Shown in pieces: positions 7,439 to 18,161 of a stretch of 64,000 nt of DNA; positions within the stretch are counted from its first letter, which is position 1, and the number at the start of each line of letters is the position of its first letter. This stretch comes from QALR01 sp900552255 (GTDB taxonomy: Bacteria; Bacillota; Clostridia; Oscillospirales; CAG-272). The position numbers were made by a program, and so were the translations under genes. Location of the stretch: NCBI GenBank assembly GCA_048526005.1, contig DBFVEH010000004.1, forward strand, positions 1 to 64,000. Direction: 5' to 3'. Below the pieces are notes generated by a model. It did not search any database and was not told the DNA's origin. It saw nothing but the letters and a program-made list of their open reading frames with translations.

Positions 7439-8527
7439 ATGAAAAAATTTGTTTTATGTATGTTTACCGTCATGCTTGCCTCAGCAGCGCTCATCTTCCC
7501 TGTTTTCTGCGAAACAGGCGGCTACGTCGCCTTCGGAGACTCGATCGCGGCGGGCTATGGGCTCGATTCCCCGGCCGAAGCCTATCCGTCGGTCATGGCA
7601 CAGACGCTCGGCTTCCGGCTTCAGAATCTCGCGAAAAACGGGCAGACAAGCACCGAGATGAAAGCGAGGATCGCCGGACTTTCCGACGCGGAAAAGCGCG
7701 CCGTCGCCGAAGCGCGGCTGATCACGATTTCCATCGGCGGAAACGATCTCATCGGCGAGAAAAACCGGCAGTTCGTGCTCACAGAGGCGCTGATATCCGT
7801 CATCTCCGGCGATTATACCATGAGCGACGAAATGATCGGAATTTACGAAACGCTGAAAGAGAACCTGATCGATTCCATCGCCATGCTGCGGGAACTCAAT
7901 CCCGACGCCGTGATTCTTCTGCAAACGCTTTATAATCCATACCTCACCGGGAACTACACCTACCACGGCTATAACATCGGCACACAGCTCGATTTTTATA
8001 TTCAGGAAATCAATAGGATCTATGCGGAGGTTCTGGCGGAATCCGGCGGCTTTCTTCTTGTGGACGTCGCCGAGCAAATGAACGGAAATCCGGACTACTT
8101 CTACACCACTTTCGACTTTCATCCCACCGCCGCCGGTCATGCCAAAATCGCGGAGATCCTGACCGCAGCCTATCGAAAAGCGACTGTTCAAACGCCGGAG
8201 GAAAGCACCGCGGCGGGAGGCGATGGTTCGTCCGCTGTCGCAGCCCCGCAGGAAACGACAGCGGCGGATACCGCATCCGATACCGCTGCGGAAACGACGG
8301 CCGATATACCAGAAACCTCCGCCGAAGCCCTGCCGCCGGGGCTGACGTCCGCCGCAGATACGGAAGAGACGCAGACTGTGCCCGCGGCAGCAGGCATAGA
8401 AGACTCATCCGACGGCACCTCCTCCGATCAGACGGCCAAGCTCACCGTCATCATCACCGCAGCGCTCATCTGTGCCGCCGCGCTGTTTCTCTTCTGCCGT
8501 GGACTGTCACGTGGCAAACAGGCATGA
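7439..8527 (+). CDS. Secreted, membrane-tethered SGNH/GDSL hydrolase
   Basis: A 362-residue protein: signal peptide (1-24), an SGNH hydrolase domain (27-245), a Ser/Thr/Ala-rich linker (about 250-325) and a C-terminal transmembrane segment followed by SRGKQA. Catalytic blocks are present: FGDSIAAGYG (Ser), SIGGND (Gly/Asn) and the Asp-x-x-His of TFDFHPTAAGHA. There is no LPxTG motif, so the C-terminal helix is the likely anchor. The family includes lipases, esterases and polysaccharide deacetylases; no substrate can be assigned. Its stop overlaps the DUF523 gene start by 4 nt. Confidence 0.87.
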   Translation: MKKFVLCMFTVMLASAALIFPVFCETGGYVAFGDSIAAGYGLDSPAEAYPSVMAQTLGFRLQNLAKNGQTSTEMKARIAGLSDAEKRAVAEARLITISIGGNDLIGEKNRQFVLTEALISVISGDYTMSDEMIGIYETLKENLIDSIAMLRELNPDAVILLQTLYNPYLTGNYTYHGYNIGTQLDFYIQEINRIYAEVLAESGGFLLVDVAEQMNGNPDYFYTTFDFHPTAAGHAKIAEILTAAYRKATVQTPEESTAAGGDGSSAVAAPQETTAADTASDTAAETTADIPETSAEALPPGLTSAADTEETQTVPAAAGIEDSSDGTSSDQTAKLTVIITAALICAAALFLFCRGLSRGKQA

Positions 8528-8979
8528 ATATCCTCATCAGCGCATGTCTGCTCGGCGTTTCCTGCCGTTACGACGGCAGATCCGTGCCTCTGCCGGAGCG
8601 GGTCATCTCGGAGCTGAAACGCCGATACCGCCTGATTCCCGTCTGCCCGGAAATCATGGGCGGGCTCCCGACGCCGCGCTCTCCCGCGGAGATCCTTCGC
8701 GGGCAAGAAAAGGTCATTCAAAAGGGCGGCGCCGACGTCACCGAGGCTTATCGGCGCGGCGCCGAGGAGACGCTGCGGCTGGCGCAGCTTTTCGGCTGCA
8801 AGCTCGCAATATTAAAAGAACGAAGCCCATCCTGCGGGAAAGGCAGGATCCACGACGGAAGCTTTTCCGGCGCGATGATCGACGGAGACGGGATCACCGC
8901 AGCACTTCTCCGGAAAAACGGAATCGAAGTGATCGGCGAGTCGGAAATCCCGCGGCTTCTCTCTCATGGAGCCTTGTAA
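8524..8979 (+). CDS. DUF523 protein, TudS-like
   Basis: A 151-residue cytoplasmic protein of the DUF523 family. Conserved cysteines are visible at 8 and 14 (SACLLGVSC), in PVCPEIMGG near 41 and in ERSPSCG near 100. A characterised member, TudS, is a [4Fe-4S]-dependent 2-thiouracil desulfidase in which three such cysteines hold the cluster, so thio-nucleobase desulfuration is a plausible but unproven role. The start is translationally coupled (ATGA overlap) to the SGNH hydrolase, although the two functions have no obvious link. Confidence 0.82.
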   Translation: MNILISACLLGVSCRYDGRSVPLPERVISELKRRYRLIPVCPEIMGGLPTPRSPAEILRGQEKVIQKGGADVTEAYRRGAEETLRLAQLFGCKLAILKERSPSCGKGRIHDGSFSGAMIDGDGITAALLRKNGIEVIGESEIPRLLSHGAL

Positions 8980-9068
8980 TCGCATCATACATAAAATTTG
9001 CACAAATAAATCCGGATATCAATTTTGGTTTTTGTTAAAATTGACATCCGGATTTTTTGCATTTTCTG

Positions 9069-9116
9069 TTGACAATTTCGTTGTTTCATGATAACATATG
9101 AACAGATAATCATATG
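9069..9116 (+). promoter_or_regulatory. arsR/HMA/ATPase promoter with embedded operator
   Basis: TTGACA at 9069-9074, 17-nt spacer and TAACAT at 9092-9097. An inverted repeat overlaps the -10 and start point: CATATGA at 9095-9101 and TCATATG at 9110-9116 with 8 nt between. It contains the TGAACA core typical of SmtB/CadC operators, so the ArsR-type repressor encoded next is expected to bind here and be released by zinc or cadmium. Confidence 0.72.
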
Positions 9117-9132
9117 AAAGGATGTTGAACTG

Positions 9133-9495
9133 ATGACCGAAGCCAACGAAACCGAAAAATACGAATTTCTGTGCGTTCACGAGGATACCGTGCGCGAAGT
9201 GCTCGACAAAATGCCGGATGAGGATATGCTTTACGACCTCGCCGAGCTGTTCAAGATATTCGGCGATTCCACAAGAATCCGGATTCTCTACGCGCTGTTT
9301 GAAGAAGAGCTTTGCGTCTGCGATATCGCGGGAATCCTCGGACTGACGCAGACCGCCGTATCCCATCAGCTCCGCGTGCTCAAGGCCAATAAGCTCGTCA
9401 AGGCCAGACGCGACGGCAAGATCGTGTTCTATTCCCTCGACGACGACCATGTTCACAGCATACTCGATACGGGGATCGAGCATCTCTTTGAATAA
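9133..9495 (+). CDS. ArsR/SmtB-family metal-sensing repressor
   Basis: A 120-residue winged-helix repressor. The DNA-recognition helix lies in LGLTQTAVSHQLRVLK (about 75-90). Two candidate metal sites are visible: the alpha3-type ELCVCD (two cysteines near 57-59) and the alpha5-type pattern with Asp, His, His and Glu in DDDHVHSILDTGIEHL at the C-terminus, as in SmtB/CzrA zinc sensors. It heads an operon with an HMA metallochaperone and a P-type ATPase and should repress it until metal is in excess. Which of the two sites is used cannot be decided from the sequence. Confidence 0.9.
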   Translation: MTEANETEKYEFLCVHEDTVREVLDKMPDEDMLYDLAELFKIFGDSTRIRILYALFEEELCVCDIAGILGLTQTAVSHQLRVLKANKLVKARRDGKIVFYSLDDDHVHSILDTGIEHLFE

Positions 9496-9547
9496 AACAA
9501 TTTATACGCCCGAATAAAATATTTTATACAAAAGGAGAAAAACGAAA

Positions 9548-9769
9548 ATGAAAAGAACATATGCCCTTGAGGATTTGGACTGCGCGGTCTGCGCGGAAAA
9601 GATGGCGAATGCCATACGCAAAATCGACGGCGTGGAAGAGGCGGACGTCAGCTTTCTCATGCAGAAGCTCACGGTTTCCGCCGACGACAGCCGATTTGAC
9701 GATATCATGAAGCAAGTGGTAAAAGCCTGCAAAAAGATAGAACCGGACTGTAAAATTCTTCTCAATTAA
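9548..9769 (+). CDS. Heavy-metal-associated (HMA) domain protein
   Basis: A 73-residue ferredoxin-fold HMA domain with the metal-binding motif DCAVCA (Cys13 and Cys16). It is encoded 19 nt before the ATPase, whose own N-terminus lacks such a domain, so the usual N-terminal metal-binding domain of the pump appears to be a separate protein here. It probably delivers Zn(II) or Cd(II) to, or regulates, the ATPase. Confidence 0.88.
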   Translation: MKRTYALEDLDCAVCAEKMANAIRKIDGVEEADVSFLMQKLTVSADDSRFDDIMKQVVKACKKIEPDCKILLN

Positions 9770-9788
9770 AACAAAGGAGGGCTTCCTT

Positions 9789-11639
<1,851 letters not shown>

Positions 11640-11658
11640 GAGGCCTATACTCTAAATA

Positions 11659-11695
11659 AAAACTGCCGGAAGCAAAGCTTCCGGCAGTTTTTTGT
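11659..11695 (+). terminator. Terminator of the metal-efflux operon
   Basis: AAAACTGCCGGAAGC (11659-11673), 3-nt loop, perfect complement, then a T run. Symmetric enough to serve the convergent gene at 11733 too. Confidence 0.9.
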
Positions 11696-11732
11696 TTTCC
11701 AAGGCGTCCTCACAAAGCCGCCTTGTCGGCGT

Positions 11733-12137
11733 TTATCCCCCGAAATCCTCGATCAGCGCTGTGAGCTCCTCCTCCGTATACACGCCGATCCCGTCGGAAA
11801 GCGCCTTGACGTCGTCCGCCGGCAGAAAAGCCGCGTAATTGTTCACCGTTCTCACAAGATTTCCCTCGGCATCCACAACCACGACCGAGCCGCCGTCGAT
11901 CTTCATGACGTAAATGGGCTTTTTGTCCTCCGGATCCTCAGAGGCTCCCGTCGTACCGTCATTCCCCGGTGTGCCGTTAACAAGCACGGCGTCGTCAGGA
12001 CCGGTAGGCGCGGCAAGCTCCTTCAAATCCGCCTGCAAGGAGAAGCATACCGCCATTGTAATGATAGACAGCACAAGCACCGCAAGCGTCACAAAGCCAA
12101 AGATTCCCGTTTGAATTTTAGAACCGTTTTCCATCAT
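11733..12137 (-). CDS. Membrane-anchored protein with BofC C-terminal-like domain
   Basis: A 134-residue protein with one N-terminal transmembrane helix (about 8-30), a Gly/Asp/Thr-rich linker and a C-terminal domain. The C-terminal pattern PIYVMKIDGGSVVVVDAEGN...FLPADDVKALSDGIGVYTEEELTALIEDF (in pieces) follows the BofC_C family. BofC controls the SpoIVB/pro-sigma-K checkpoint in Bacillus, but this domain is widespread in non-checkpoint proteins of Clostridia, so only a spore-former-type envelope protein is inferred. The start is ATG 12137 or 12134 with AGAGG upstream. It is divergent from the class A PBP gene. Confidence 0.7.
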   Translation of the reverse strand: MMENGSKIQTGIFGFVTLAVLVLSIITMAVCFSLQADLKELAAPTGPDDAVLVNGTPGNDGTTGASEDPEDKKPIYVMKIDGGSVVVVDAEGNLVRTVNNYAAFLPADDVKALSDGIGVYTEEELTALIEDFGG

Positions 12138-12228
12138 AATCACCTCTTACCATATCTTATTTTTTACACATATTATTGACACAAAAATCCATAATATACA
12201 CAGAAAACTTTGAAAGAGGGACGGAAAA

Positions 12229-14808
12229 ATGAACGGAAAACCCAAAAAACGAAATCATTTCCTGTCGTTTATCGCGGCGGTTTTACTGATAATACTCTTC
12301 TGCACCATTTTATTATCCTCGGCGCTCGTGCTGTATGCGACAAAGGAAATCGACGCCGAGCTCGACCTCGCGCTCCTGATCGACGAACAAGGCCGGACTA
12401 CAAAGCTGTATTGCTTCAACGAGCTCGGAGAAGCGGTCGAGCTGGAGGACCAGCGTCTGCACGGAGCCGAAAACCGGATCTGGGTGGGGCTCGATTCGAT
12501 CCCGCAAAATGTACAGAATGCCTTTATCGCGATCGAGGACCACCGCTTTTATGAGCATCACGGGGTCGATATCCGGCGCACCGCCGGCGCGGTGCTCTCC
12601 TTTCTCTCTCCCGGAAGCGGGGACTACGGAGGTTCCACCATCACTCAGCAGCTCATCAAAAATCTGACCGGCGACAACTCGGTCACGGTCAAGCGGAAAG
12701 TCACGGAGATCATGCGCGCGCTTGAGCTCGAAAAGAAGATATCAAAGGACAAGATCCTCGAAATCTACCTCAACACCGTTTATCTCTCCGAGGGCTGCTA
12801 TGGACTGGAGACCGCCGCCGGCAAATACTTCGGGAAGAGCGCCGCGGAGCTTTCTCTTGTCGAGGGCGCCGCACTCGCTGCCATCATTCAATATCCGACG
12901 CGCTACGACCCGATTCAGAATCCGGAATACAATCGCGAGCGGCGCGATCTGATCCTCTGGCGCATGTATGAGCTCGGAATGATCGAAGAGGCGGAATATA
13001 AGGAAGCGATCGAGACCGACACGGAGCTTCATCTAAATGAAGCACAGAAAACCGAAGGCAAAAACTCGTGGTTCACGGAAACCGTCATCGAGGACGTCAT
13101 CGCCGATCTTTCCGAAAAATACGGACTGACGCGCACCGCCGCTTCCCGCATGATCTACAACGGCGGGCTTTCCATTTATACGACGATGGATGCAAAAATG
13201 CAGCAGGCCGTCGAGGAATTTTATGCCGACGAAAATAATTTTCCCAAAAATACGTCCGGCATGAGAGCGACCAGCGCCGCGGTGATCATCGATCCAAAAA
13301 ACGGGCATCTGCTCGCCGTCGCCGGAGACACGGGAGAAAAGAGATCCGATCGGATTTTCAATTTGGCAACACAAATGCTGCGTTCTCCCGGCTCCGTCAT
13401 CAAACCGATATCCGTATATGCACCGGCACTCGACCGGGATCTCATCACATGGGCGAGCGTATTCGACGACGTCCCCGTCATTTTCACCGAGGAAAACGGC
13501 ACATACAGCATGTGGCCGAAAAACAATCCCCGTGTGTATTCCGGACTTACCACCGTCGATACCGCGCTTTCCAAATCGACCAATACTGTCGCGGTCCGCG
13601 TCCTGCAAAAGCTCGGTCTGCGGGAATCCTTTGATTTCTCGAGGATGCTCGGCCTTTCCACCCTGATCGAAAACGAGAAGAGCACAGACGGCCGTACCCT
13701 ATCGGATATGGCGCTGGCGCCGCTCGCGCTCGGCGCCGTGACGCGCGGCGTATCCGTGCGGGAGATGACAAACGCATACTGCGCGCTTGCAAACGAGGGG
13801 ATCTACCATACCTCCATCTCCTATACGGAAGTATACGACAAGGACGGCAAGCTTCTTCTTTCCAACGAAGAAAATAGCGTGCGCGCCGTCAGCGCCGAAA
13901 CGGCCGACATCATGACAAGGCTGCTTGAAAACGTCGTCGATACCGGCACGGCCTCCGCGCTGACGCTCAAAAAATCCGTTCCGGTCGCGGGCAAAACGGG
14001 CACGTCGAACGCGGATACCGACCGCTGGTTCATCGGATATACGCCGGATATCCTCTGCGGCGTGTGGTACGGCTATAAGGATGCCCGCGACATCGGGACT
14101 TTTAAAATCAATCCCGCCGTCACGGTTTTCGACGAGCTCATGACAAAGCTGTATGCCGGTTCCGCAGCAGATACCGTATCGCTTGATAAAACGCATCAAT
14201 TCCCGCAGTCCGAAAACGTCGTCGGCTGTCTATACTGCAAGGATTCCGGAGAAGCGCCCGCCATCGCCTGTTCCCACGATCCGCGCGGCCACCGCATTGA
14301 GCTTGGCTATTTCAAAAAGGGGACGGAGCCTCAGTCTAAATGCGACGTGCATACGCTCGTCGATTACGACAGCAAAACGCATGCCGTCGCCTGTGAAAAA
14401 TGTCCGCGGGAGAATATCGTCAAAACGGCGCTGCTCAAAATCTACGACCGCGCCTTTCCCTGCCGCGTCACGGTAACGGACGCACAGTACGTCTACCGTT
14501 ATCTGCCGTTCGGAGAGGCGCCCACGACCGATCCGACCTTGGCCTTTTTCCAAAACGCCTATGAAAAGGATTGTTATATCGGCATTTCCAATACCAAAAG
14601 CGCCTATAACCGTTACTGCGACGAGCATGAGAATCCGCCGGAAACCACGACGGAGGAGACGACGATACCGGAAACCACCGCAAAAACGCCAGCAGAAACC
14701 ACCGCGCCGCCGGAGACCACCAAAAAACCGCAGACTCCCAAGGAAACCACCGGCAAAGCGGCGGAAGAAACGACCGCCCGCCGCTGGTCTCCGTGGTGGA
14801 GAAAGTAA
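12229..14808 (+). CDS. Class A penicillin-binding protein (glycosyltransferase/transpeptidase)
   Basis: An 859-residue bifunctional peptidoglycan synthase. There is a transmembrane anchor (15-37). The GT51 domain has the catalytic Glu103 in EDHRFYEHHG, GGSTITQQLIKN and the RKVTEIMRALELE motif. The transpeptidase has Ser389 in SPGSVIKP, STN near 449 and Lys589 in GKTGTSN. Beyond it, from about 660, is a C-terminal extension with at least nine cysteines (GCLYCKD, ACSHDPRGH, ACEKCP) and then a Pro/Thr/Glu-rich tail with repeated ETT units. Cysteine pairs on an extracellular domain suggest a zinc site or disulfides. The extension is not part of the standard PBP1A architecture. Confidence 0.93.
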   Translation: MNGKPKKRNHFLSFIAAVLLIILFCTILLSSALVLYATKEIDAELDLALLIDEQGRTTKLYCFNELGEAVELEDQRLHGAENRIWVGLDSIPQNVQNAFIAIEDHRFYEHHGVDIRRTAGAVLSFLSPGSGDYGGSTITQQLIKNLTGDNSVTVKRKVTEIMRALELEKKISKDKILEIYLNTVYLSEGCYGLETAAGKYFGKSAAELSLVEGAALAAIIQYPTRYDPIQNPEYNRERRDLILWRMYELGMIEEAEYKEAIETDTELHLNEAQKTEGKNSWFTETVIEDVIADLSEKYGLTRTAASRMIYNGGLSIYTTMDAKMQQAVEEFYADENNFPKNTSGMRATSAAVIIDPKNGHLLAVAGDTGEKRSDRIFNLATQMLRSPGSVIKPISVYAPALDRDLITWASVFDDVPVIFTEENGTYSMWPKNNPRVYSGLTTVDTALSKSTNTVAVRVLQKLGLRESFDFSRMLGLSTLIENEKSTDGRTLSDMALAPLALGAVTRGVSVREMTNAYCALANEGIYHTSISYTEVYDKDGKLLLSNEENSVRAVSAETADIMTRLLENVVDTGTASALTLKKSVPVAGKTGTSNADTDRWFIGYTPDILCGVWYGYKDARDIGTFKINPAVTVFDELMTKLYAGSAADTVSLDKTHQFPQSENVVGCLYCKDSGEAPAIACSHDPRGHRIELGYFKKGTEPQSKCDVHTLVDYDSKTHAVACEKCPRENIVKTALLKIYDRAFPCRVTVTDAQYVYRYLPFGEAPTTDPTLAFFQNAYEKDCYIGISNTKSAYNRYCDEHENPPETTTEETTIPETTAKTPAETTAPPETTKKPQTPKETTGKAAEETTARRWSPWWRK

Positions 14809-14910
14809 GCCCTGCCTATTCGGAGAAAGCTTTCCACCGATCGGCCAAAACGGCGGAGCTCATGAAAAAAGCCCTGCCGGTCCGTATTTCGCAAAAAAGC
14901 TTCTGCGGAT

Positions 14911-14955
14911 AAAAGCAGCCAGCGCCTTCGTTTCACGAAGACGCTGGCTGCTCTC
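14911..14955 (-). terminator. Terminator between convergent genes
   Basis: GCAGCCAGCG at 14915-14924 pairs with CGCTGGCTGC at 14942-14951, extended by CTTCG/CGAAG. On the minus strand a T run follows, terminating the gene at 14977. Confidence 0.75.
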
Positions 14956-14976
14956 TCTGTAAAAAGAGCAAAAAGA

Positions 14977-15456
14977 TCATTCAAACACCACAAAATGCTC
15001 ATTTTCACGATTTTCACCAATATATATCAAGCGCCAAAATTCATCTTTTCTCATCGACGGCGTAAATGTCTCAAAAACTATCCCGTTTGAAAAAGTGACT
15101 TGTAAATCTCCGACGCGAGATACCCGAGCAGAAGAAACAGCCGCATTCAAAAAATGCTCATGAAAGGATTTTTGAATCACGTCAAATATACTGCTTTCAT
15201 CGTCCGCTCTGCCTACGATATCATACATCCATTCGCTCTCATCGATTCTCGTATTATAAGGAACATAGATATCCCTTGATGCAAGAAGGATCTCATCCTC
15301 TTTTACAAATCTCCATTGCGTCTGAACATGAAAGCTGAATTCGGGAACAGACGCACCGTTTTTGTCCCTTACATCCTCTCCCAAATTGAAGCATAGCATG
15401 TCCACACAGCGAAAAATACCATTGAATTTAGAACCGACGAGCTTCTCTGTTATCAT
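14977..15456 (-). CDS. Unrecognised 159-aa protein
   Basis: A soluble-looking protein without signal peptide or membrane segment. The start is ATG 15456 (MITEKLVGSKF) with GAGG 8 nt upstream; the frame extends 8 codons further without support. Features: a DMLCFNLG segment near 22, a tryptophan in TQWRF, ASRDIYVPYN near 60 and a C-terminal FSNGIVFETFTPS...WRLIYIGE pattern. It resembles small single-copy proteins of Firmicutes that occur beside polymorphic toxins or alone, but no toxin gene is next to it and I do not assign it. It is slightly more AT-rich than its neighbours. Confidence 0.65.
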   Translation of the reverse strand: MITEKLVGSKFNGIFRCVDMLCFNLGEDVRDKNGASVPEFSFHVQTQWRFVKEDEILLASRDIYVPYNTRIDESEWMYDIVGRADDESSIFDVIQKSFHEHFLNAAVSSARVSRVGDLQVTFSNGIVFETFTPSMRKDEFWRLIYIGENRENEHFVVFE

Positions 15457-15498
15457 ACAATATCCTCTAAAAATAAACAAAACGAGCAGGCGTCCTTT

Positions 15499-16674
15499 TC
15501 ATTCCTTTACAAGAAACGCTTCCGCCTCCGGCGAAACGTAGAGATGCTCGCGGCTCTGCACAAGCGTGAGCGCCTTTTCCCCGCGGAGATTCCGATACAT
15601 CGCGGCGATGCCCGCCGGCGGCGAGGTATAGTCGCCAAGCCCCGCCTCGATCACCGTTTCCGTATCGATGTATTTGGCGCGTACCGAAAGATCAAAATAC
15701 CGCACGGCGCTGCCGGAAAAATCGCCCCAGCCGCAAAGCCGGCCGATCTTCGACGCCTGAATGTCACACAGCCACGGGACGAAGATATCGATGAGCGTCA
15801 CCTGCGGAACCATCGACGCCGCCTGCATCGCCTGCACTGCGCCTTGACTGCCGCCGCGGGCGATGAGCGTCTTTCCGTCCCATTCGGGCAGCGTCATCAT
15901 AAAGCGGAGCGCCTGCGCCGCACGGATCATCATATACTTGAAATAGCAGGTATGCGGACTGCGGTTCTCCTCCGCATCGAAGCCGTATCCGGAGAGGGTT
16001 CCTCCTGCAAGCGCGTCGTAATATTCCTGCGGCTCGCGGTTGTGGATGCCGTGCGCGTTGATGCAGAGGATATTTTCCTCCTCGGAAAAATCAAACCATG
16101 CGCTTTTGACGCCGTATCCCTGGTAAATCACGCGGCACGGCCGCTTTTTCCCATCCTTGGGAACGGTCAGAATCCCCGACACCGGTTTTCCTCCGGCGCA
16201 GGCCACCTTGATGTCGTAAATCCGGTGATTCGGGTGCGCCGCATCCTCGGGAAGTGCGGTCTTCTCGATAAGCGCCGGAAAAACGGCGGCAAGCTCCGCC
16301 TTGCAGGAATCCCAAAAGGCGTGGTAATCTTCCGGTTCCTCCGTCACGGAGGTGATTTTCTCGATTTCAACACCCGCGCCGCCGAAAAATCCGTCCGCAT
16401 CCGGATACGGCTCGCCGTTCCCATCCAATGCGGTCACTGTAACATAAATAAAGCCGGGACGGTCAAGAGACGCCGTCAGCGTCAGCTCGCCGTCAGCCCC
16501 GTCCGCCTTGCCTTCCTCACGATAGCCGAAATCCGCGGCGATCTCCCATTTGAATGCCGCGGCGGAAGCGTTCTCGCCCCTGTCTCGGTAAAAAATATGA
16601 AACGCGATCTCCTCGCCGCACCGATAGGCATACGGCGCCTTGTCCGTTTTACAGGTAAAATATTTCTGTGCCAT
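15499..16674 (-). CDS. Acetylxylan esterase / cephalosporin-C deacetylase (AXE1)
   Basis: A 391-residue protein of the AXE1 family (carbohydrate esterase family 7). The nucleophile is in ARGGSQGAVQA; the family's aspartate and histidine fall in the last 80 residues (SREHLYVSPEA contains the histidine). Family members remove acetyl groups from xylan and xylo-oligosaccharides. An N-terminal 100-residue beta domain precedes the hydrolase. The start is ATG 16674 with GGAGG 7 nt upstream. There is no signal peptide, so it probably acts inside the cell on imported, acetylated oligosaccharides. Together with the GH29 fucosidase it points to plant or host glycan use. Confidence 0.88.
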   Translation of the reverse strand: MAQKYFTCKTDKAPYAYRCGEEIAFHIFYRDRGENASAAAFKWEIAADFGYREEGKADGADGELTLTASLDRPGFIYVTVTALDGNGEPYPDADGFFGGAGVEIEKITSVTEEPEDYHAFWDSCKAELAAVFPALIEKTALPEDAAHPNHRIYDIKVACAGGKPVSGILTVPKDGKKRPCRVIYQGYGVKSAWFDFSEEENILCINAHGIHNREPQEYYDALAGGTLSGYGFDAEENRSPHTCYFKYMMIRAAQALRFMMTLPEWDGKTLIARGGSQGAVQAMQAASMVPQVTLIDIFVPWLCDIQASKIGRLCGWGDFSGSAVRYFDLSVRAKYIDTETVIEAGLGDYTSPPAGIAAMYRNLRGEKALTLVQSREHLYVSPEAEAFLVKE

Positions 16675-16705
16675 AAGTTCCTCCGAAAAACCGATTTCGG
16701 AAAGT

Positions 16706-16734
16706 ATTGTATCATAGACGGAAAAGAAAATCAA
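16706..16734 (-). promoter_or_regulatory. Promoter of the acetylxylan esterase gene
   Basis: Minus strand: TTGATT at 16729-16734, 17-nt spacer, TACAAT at 16706-16711. Confidence 0.65.
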
Positions 16735-16738
16735 GACA

Positions 16739-16773
16739 GAAAAAGGCGCCGCCGGAGTATCCGGCGGCGCCTT
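16739..16773 (-). terminator. Terminator of the small membrane protein/secreted protein operon
   Basis: A perfect 13-bp stem, AAGGCGCCGCCGG at 16743-16755 with its complement at 16761-16773 and a 5-nt loop, followed on the minus strand by TTTTTCT. Confidence 0.88.
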
Positions 16774-16777
16774 GCCG

Positions 16778-16948
16778 CTACTTTTCCTTAAATACCCAAA
16801 TAAGCCCGATGAGAGAGATCAGCAATCCGATAGGAACGATAAAAAGAGAGACCATGGCAAAATCGGCACTTCTCGCCGTAAAGCCGATCGTGCTTAAAAT
16901 AACGGCGATTCCAAACAGCATTAAACAAATTGGTTTGCTGGATTTCAT
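16778..16948 (-). CDS. 56-aa small membrane protein
   Basis: A short frame from ATG 16948 to TAG 16778 with a good ribosome site (AAAGGGAGC) 8 nt upstream. It encodes two hydrophobic segments separated by a short charged loop (ARSADFA) and ends in WVFKEK. It begins 22 nt after the stop of the secreted 382-aa protein and ends directly before a strong terminator, so the two genes form one operon. No family recognised. Candidate roles are an accessory membrane peptide for export, or immunity for its partner. Confidence 0.72.
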   Translation of the reverse strand: MKSSKPICLMLFGIAVILSTIGFTARSADFAMVSLFIVPIGLLISLIGLIWVFKEK

Positions 16949-16970
16949 AAATAAGCTCCCTTTATCAATT

Positions 16971-18119
16971 TTAGTTCGTATAAAGAATTGTTACTGGCCG
17001 TCCCAAATAAGTCGTAAGTTTCCATTCTGTTGAAAATCCAATAGACCCAGCGCCTTTACCTGCCCCAGGAGCAATGGATACACTAATAGAACCAATTCCT
17101 AACCATTTATGTCCATACGCACAATGTATCGTAAAATGGTCTTTCGTCAAAACGCGAGAACGAACATAAGAAAACATCATAGAAATATAACTATAATCAA
17201 CATTACAGCCTGCCATGGATTCATAATGCTCGCATGAACCAAGATCTTTGTCAAAATTGACCCTACAAGCTATACCAGCTCCACTTGGATAAATAATTTG
17301 TAAATGATTTTTTCCTTCAGGATCATTGTAAGATTGACCATCTTTTGAATACGTTTCATCATAGCAGAATTCATAAAAATTACTACACTTTCTGCACAGT
17401 TCTAACTCATAAATACGAGCAAAATCTGTATAGGTATCATCATATATAGCCGAACCAAAACACAGTGCTAAAACATCTTCATAAGTATATGTTGGTTCAA
17501 TCAACCAATAAGATGCAGCAGATACAAGATAATAATGATCTCGTTCGTCCACACTTGATGAAGGATTTTCAACCAATACAGCTGTTATAACCAATTTCAT
17601 ATACCCATCATCGGAAATGGTATCGTCTTCCCAACTATCACTTACATTCATGGAAGAAACGGAACCAGACAATCCACTATTTTGAATTTTTCCACCGATT
17701 TCTTCAAATATAGCATCTTCACTCATATACTGCAAAGTACCATCTGCACAGGCTTTGACATATGATATGGTTTGTGTCGCTTCTTTGTATGTCAAAGCTT
17801 CCATAAGATATTCATCCGGCAAATCATTTAGGACATCTGTACCCTCAACCGCCCCAATTATCTTTTTAGCAATCTCTAAGGAAGCTTCCCTACTCGATTG
17901 CGTTGTAGTATTTTCATCTACAAAACGGTCAATATTAGAATATTGAATCATGGTCTGTCCTAAATCATTCTTATAGGTATTTTTTTGAATTTCATCCAAA
18001 ACGAAAGTATGCTCTGTTTGATAAAATGCTTCTTTGGGTATCATCGCAGCCGAAGCAGCAATGGATAAACAAGTTGACAGGAAAATAGTTGTCACGACAA
18101 AAGCAAATACACGTTTCAT
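16971..18119 (-). CDS. Unrecognised secreted 382-aa protein
   Basis: Residues 1-24 form a Sec signal peptide ending AASAA. The mature protein has no recognised domain. Visible features are an acidic and hydroxylated N-terminal half, several cysteines (LELCRKCSNFYEFC near 245, GSCEHYESMAGC near 300, IHCAYGHKW near 335) and a glycine-rich C-terminus (IAPGAGKGAGSIGFSTEW). The repeated Cys-x(2)-Cys and Cys-x(3)-Cys spacings suggest disulfides or a metal site. The gene is markedly AT-rich against its neighbours, which suggests acquisition. Promoter TTGACA/TAAAAT at 18162-18190. Its downstream partner is a 56-aa membrane protein. Confidence 0.75.
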   Translation of the reverse strand: MKRVFAFVVTTIFLSTCLSIAASAAMIPKEAFYQTEHTFVLDEIQKNTYKNDLGQTMIQYSNIDRFVDENTTTQSSREASLEIAKKIIGAVEGTDVLNDLPDEYLMEALTYKEATQTISYVKACADGTLQYMSEDAIFEEIGGKIQNSGLSGSVSSMNVSDSWEDDTISDDGYMKLVITAVLVENPSSSVDERDHYYLVSAASYWLIEPTYTYEDVLALCFGSAIYDDTYTDFARIYELELCRKCSNFYEFCYDETYSKDGQSYNDPEGKNHLQIIYPSGAGIACRVNFDKDLGSCEHYESMAGCNVDYSYISMMFSYVRSRVLTKDHFTIHCAYGHKWLGIGSISVSIAPGAGKGAGSIGFSTEWKLTTYLGRPVTILYTN

Positions 18120-18161
18120 GTAATTCCTCCTGAATTTTTGTTAACCGAGCTCGATGGTATT

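Noticed and set aside
12176..12228. TTGACA before the class A PBP as a promoter
   Set aside because: The only TAATAT is 10 nt away, too close; no acceptable -10 at 16-18 nt.
15544..16791. 415-residue plus-strand frame opposite the acetylxylan esterase
   Set aside because: No ribosome site, no domain; mirrors codon bias of the esterase.
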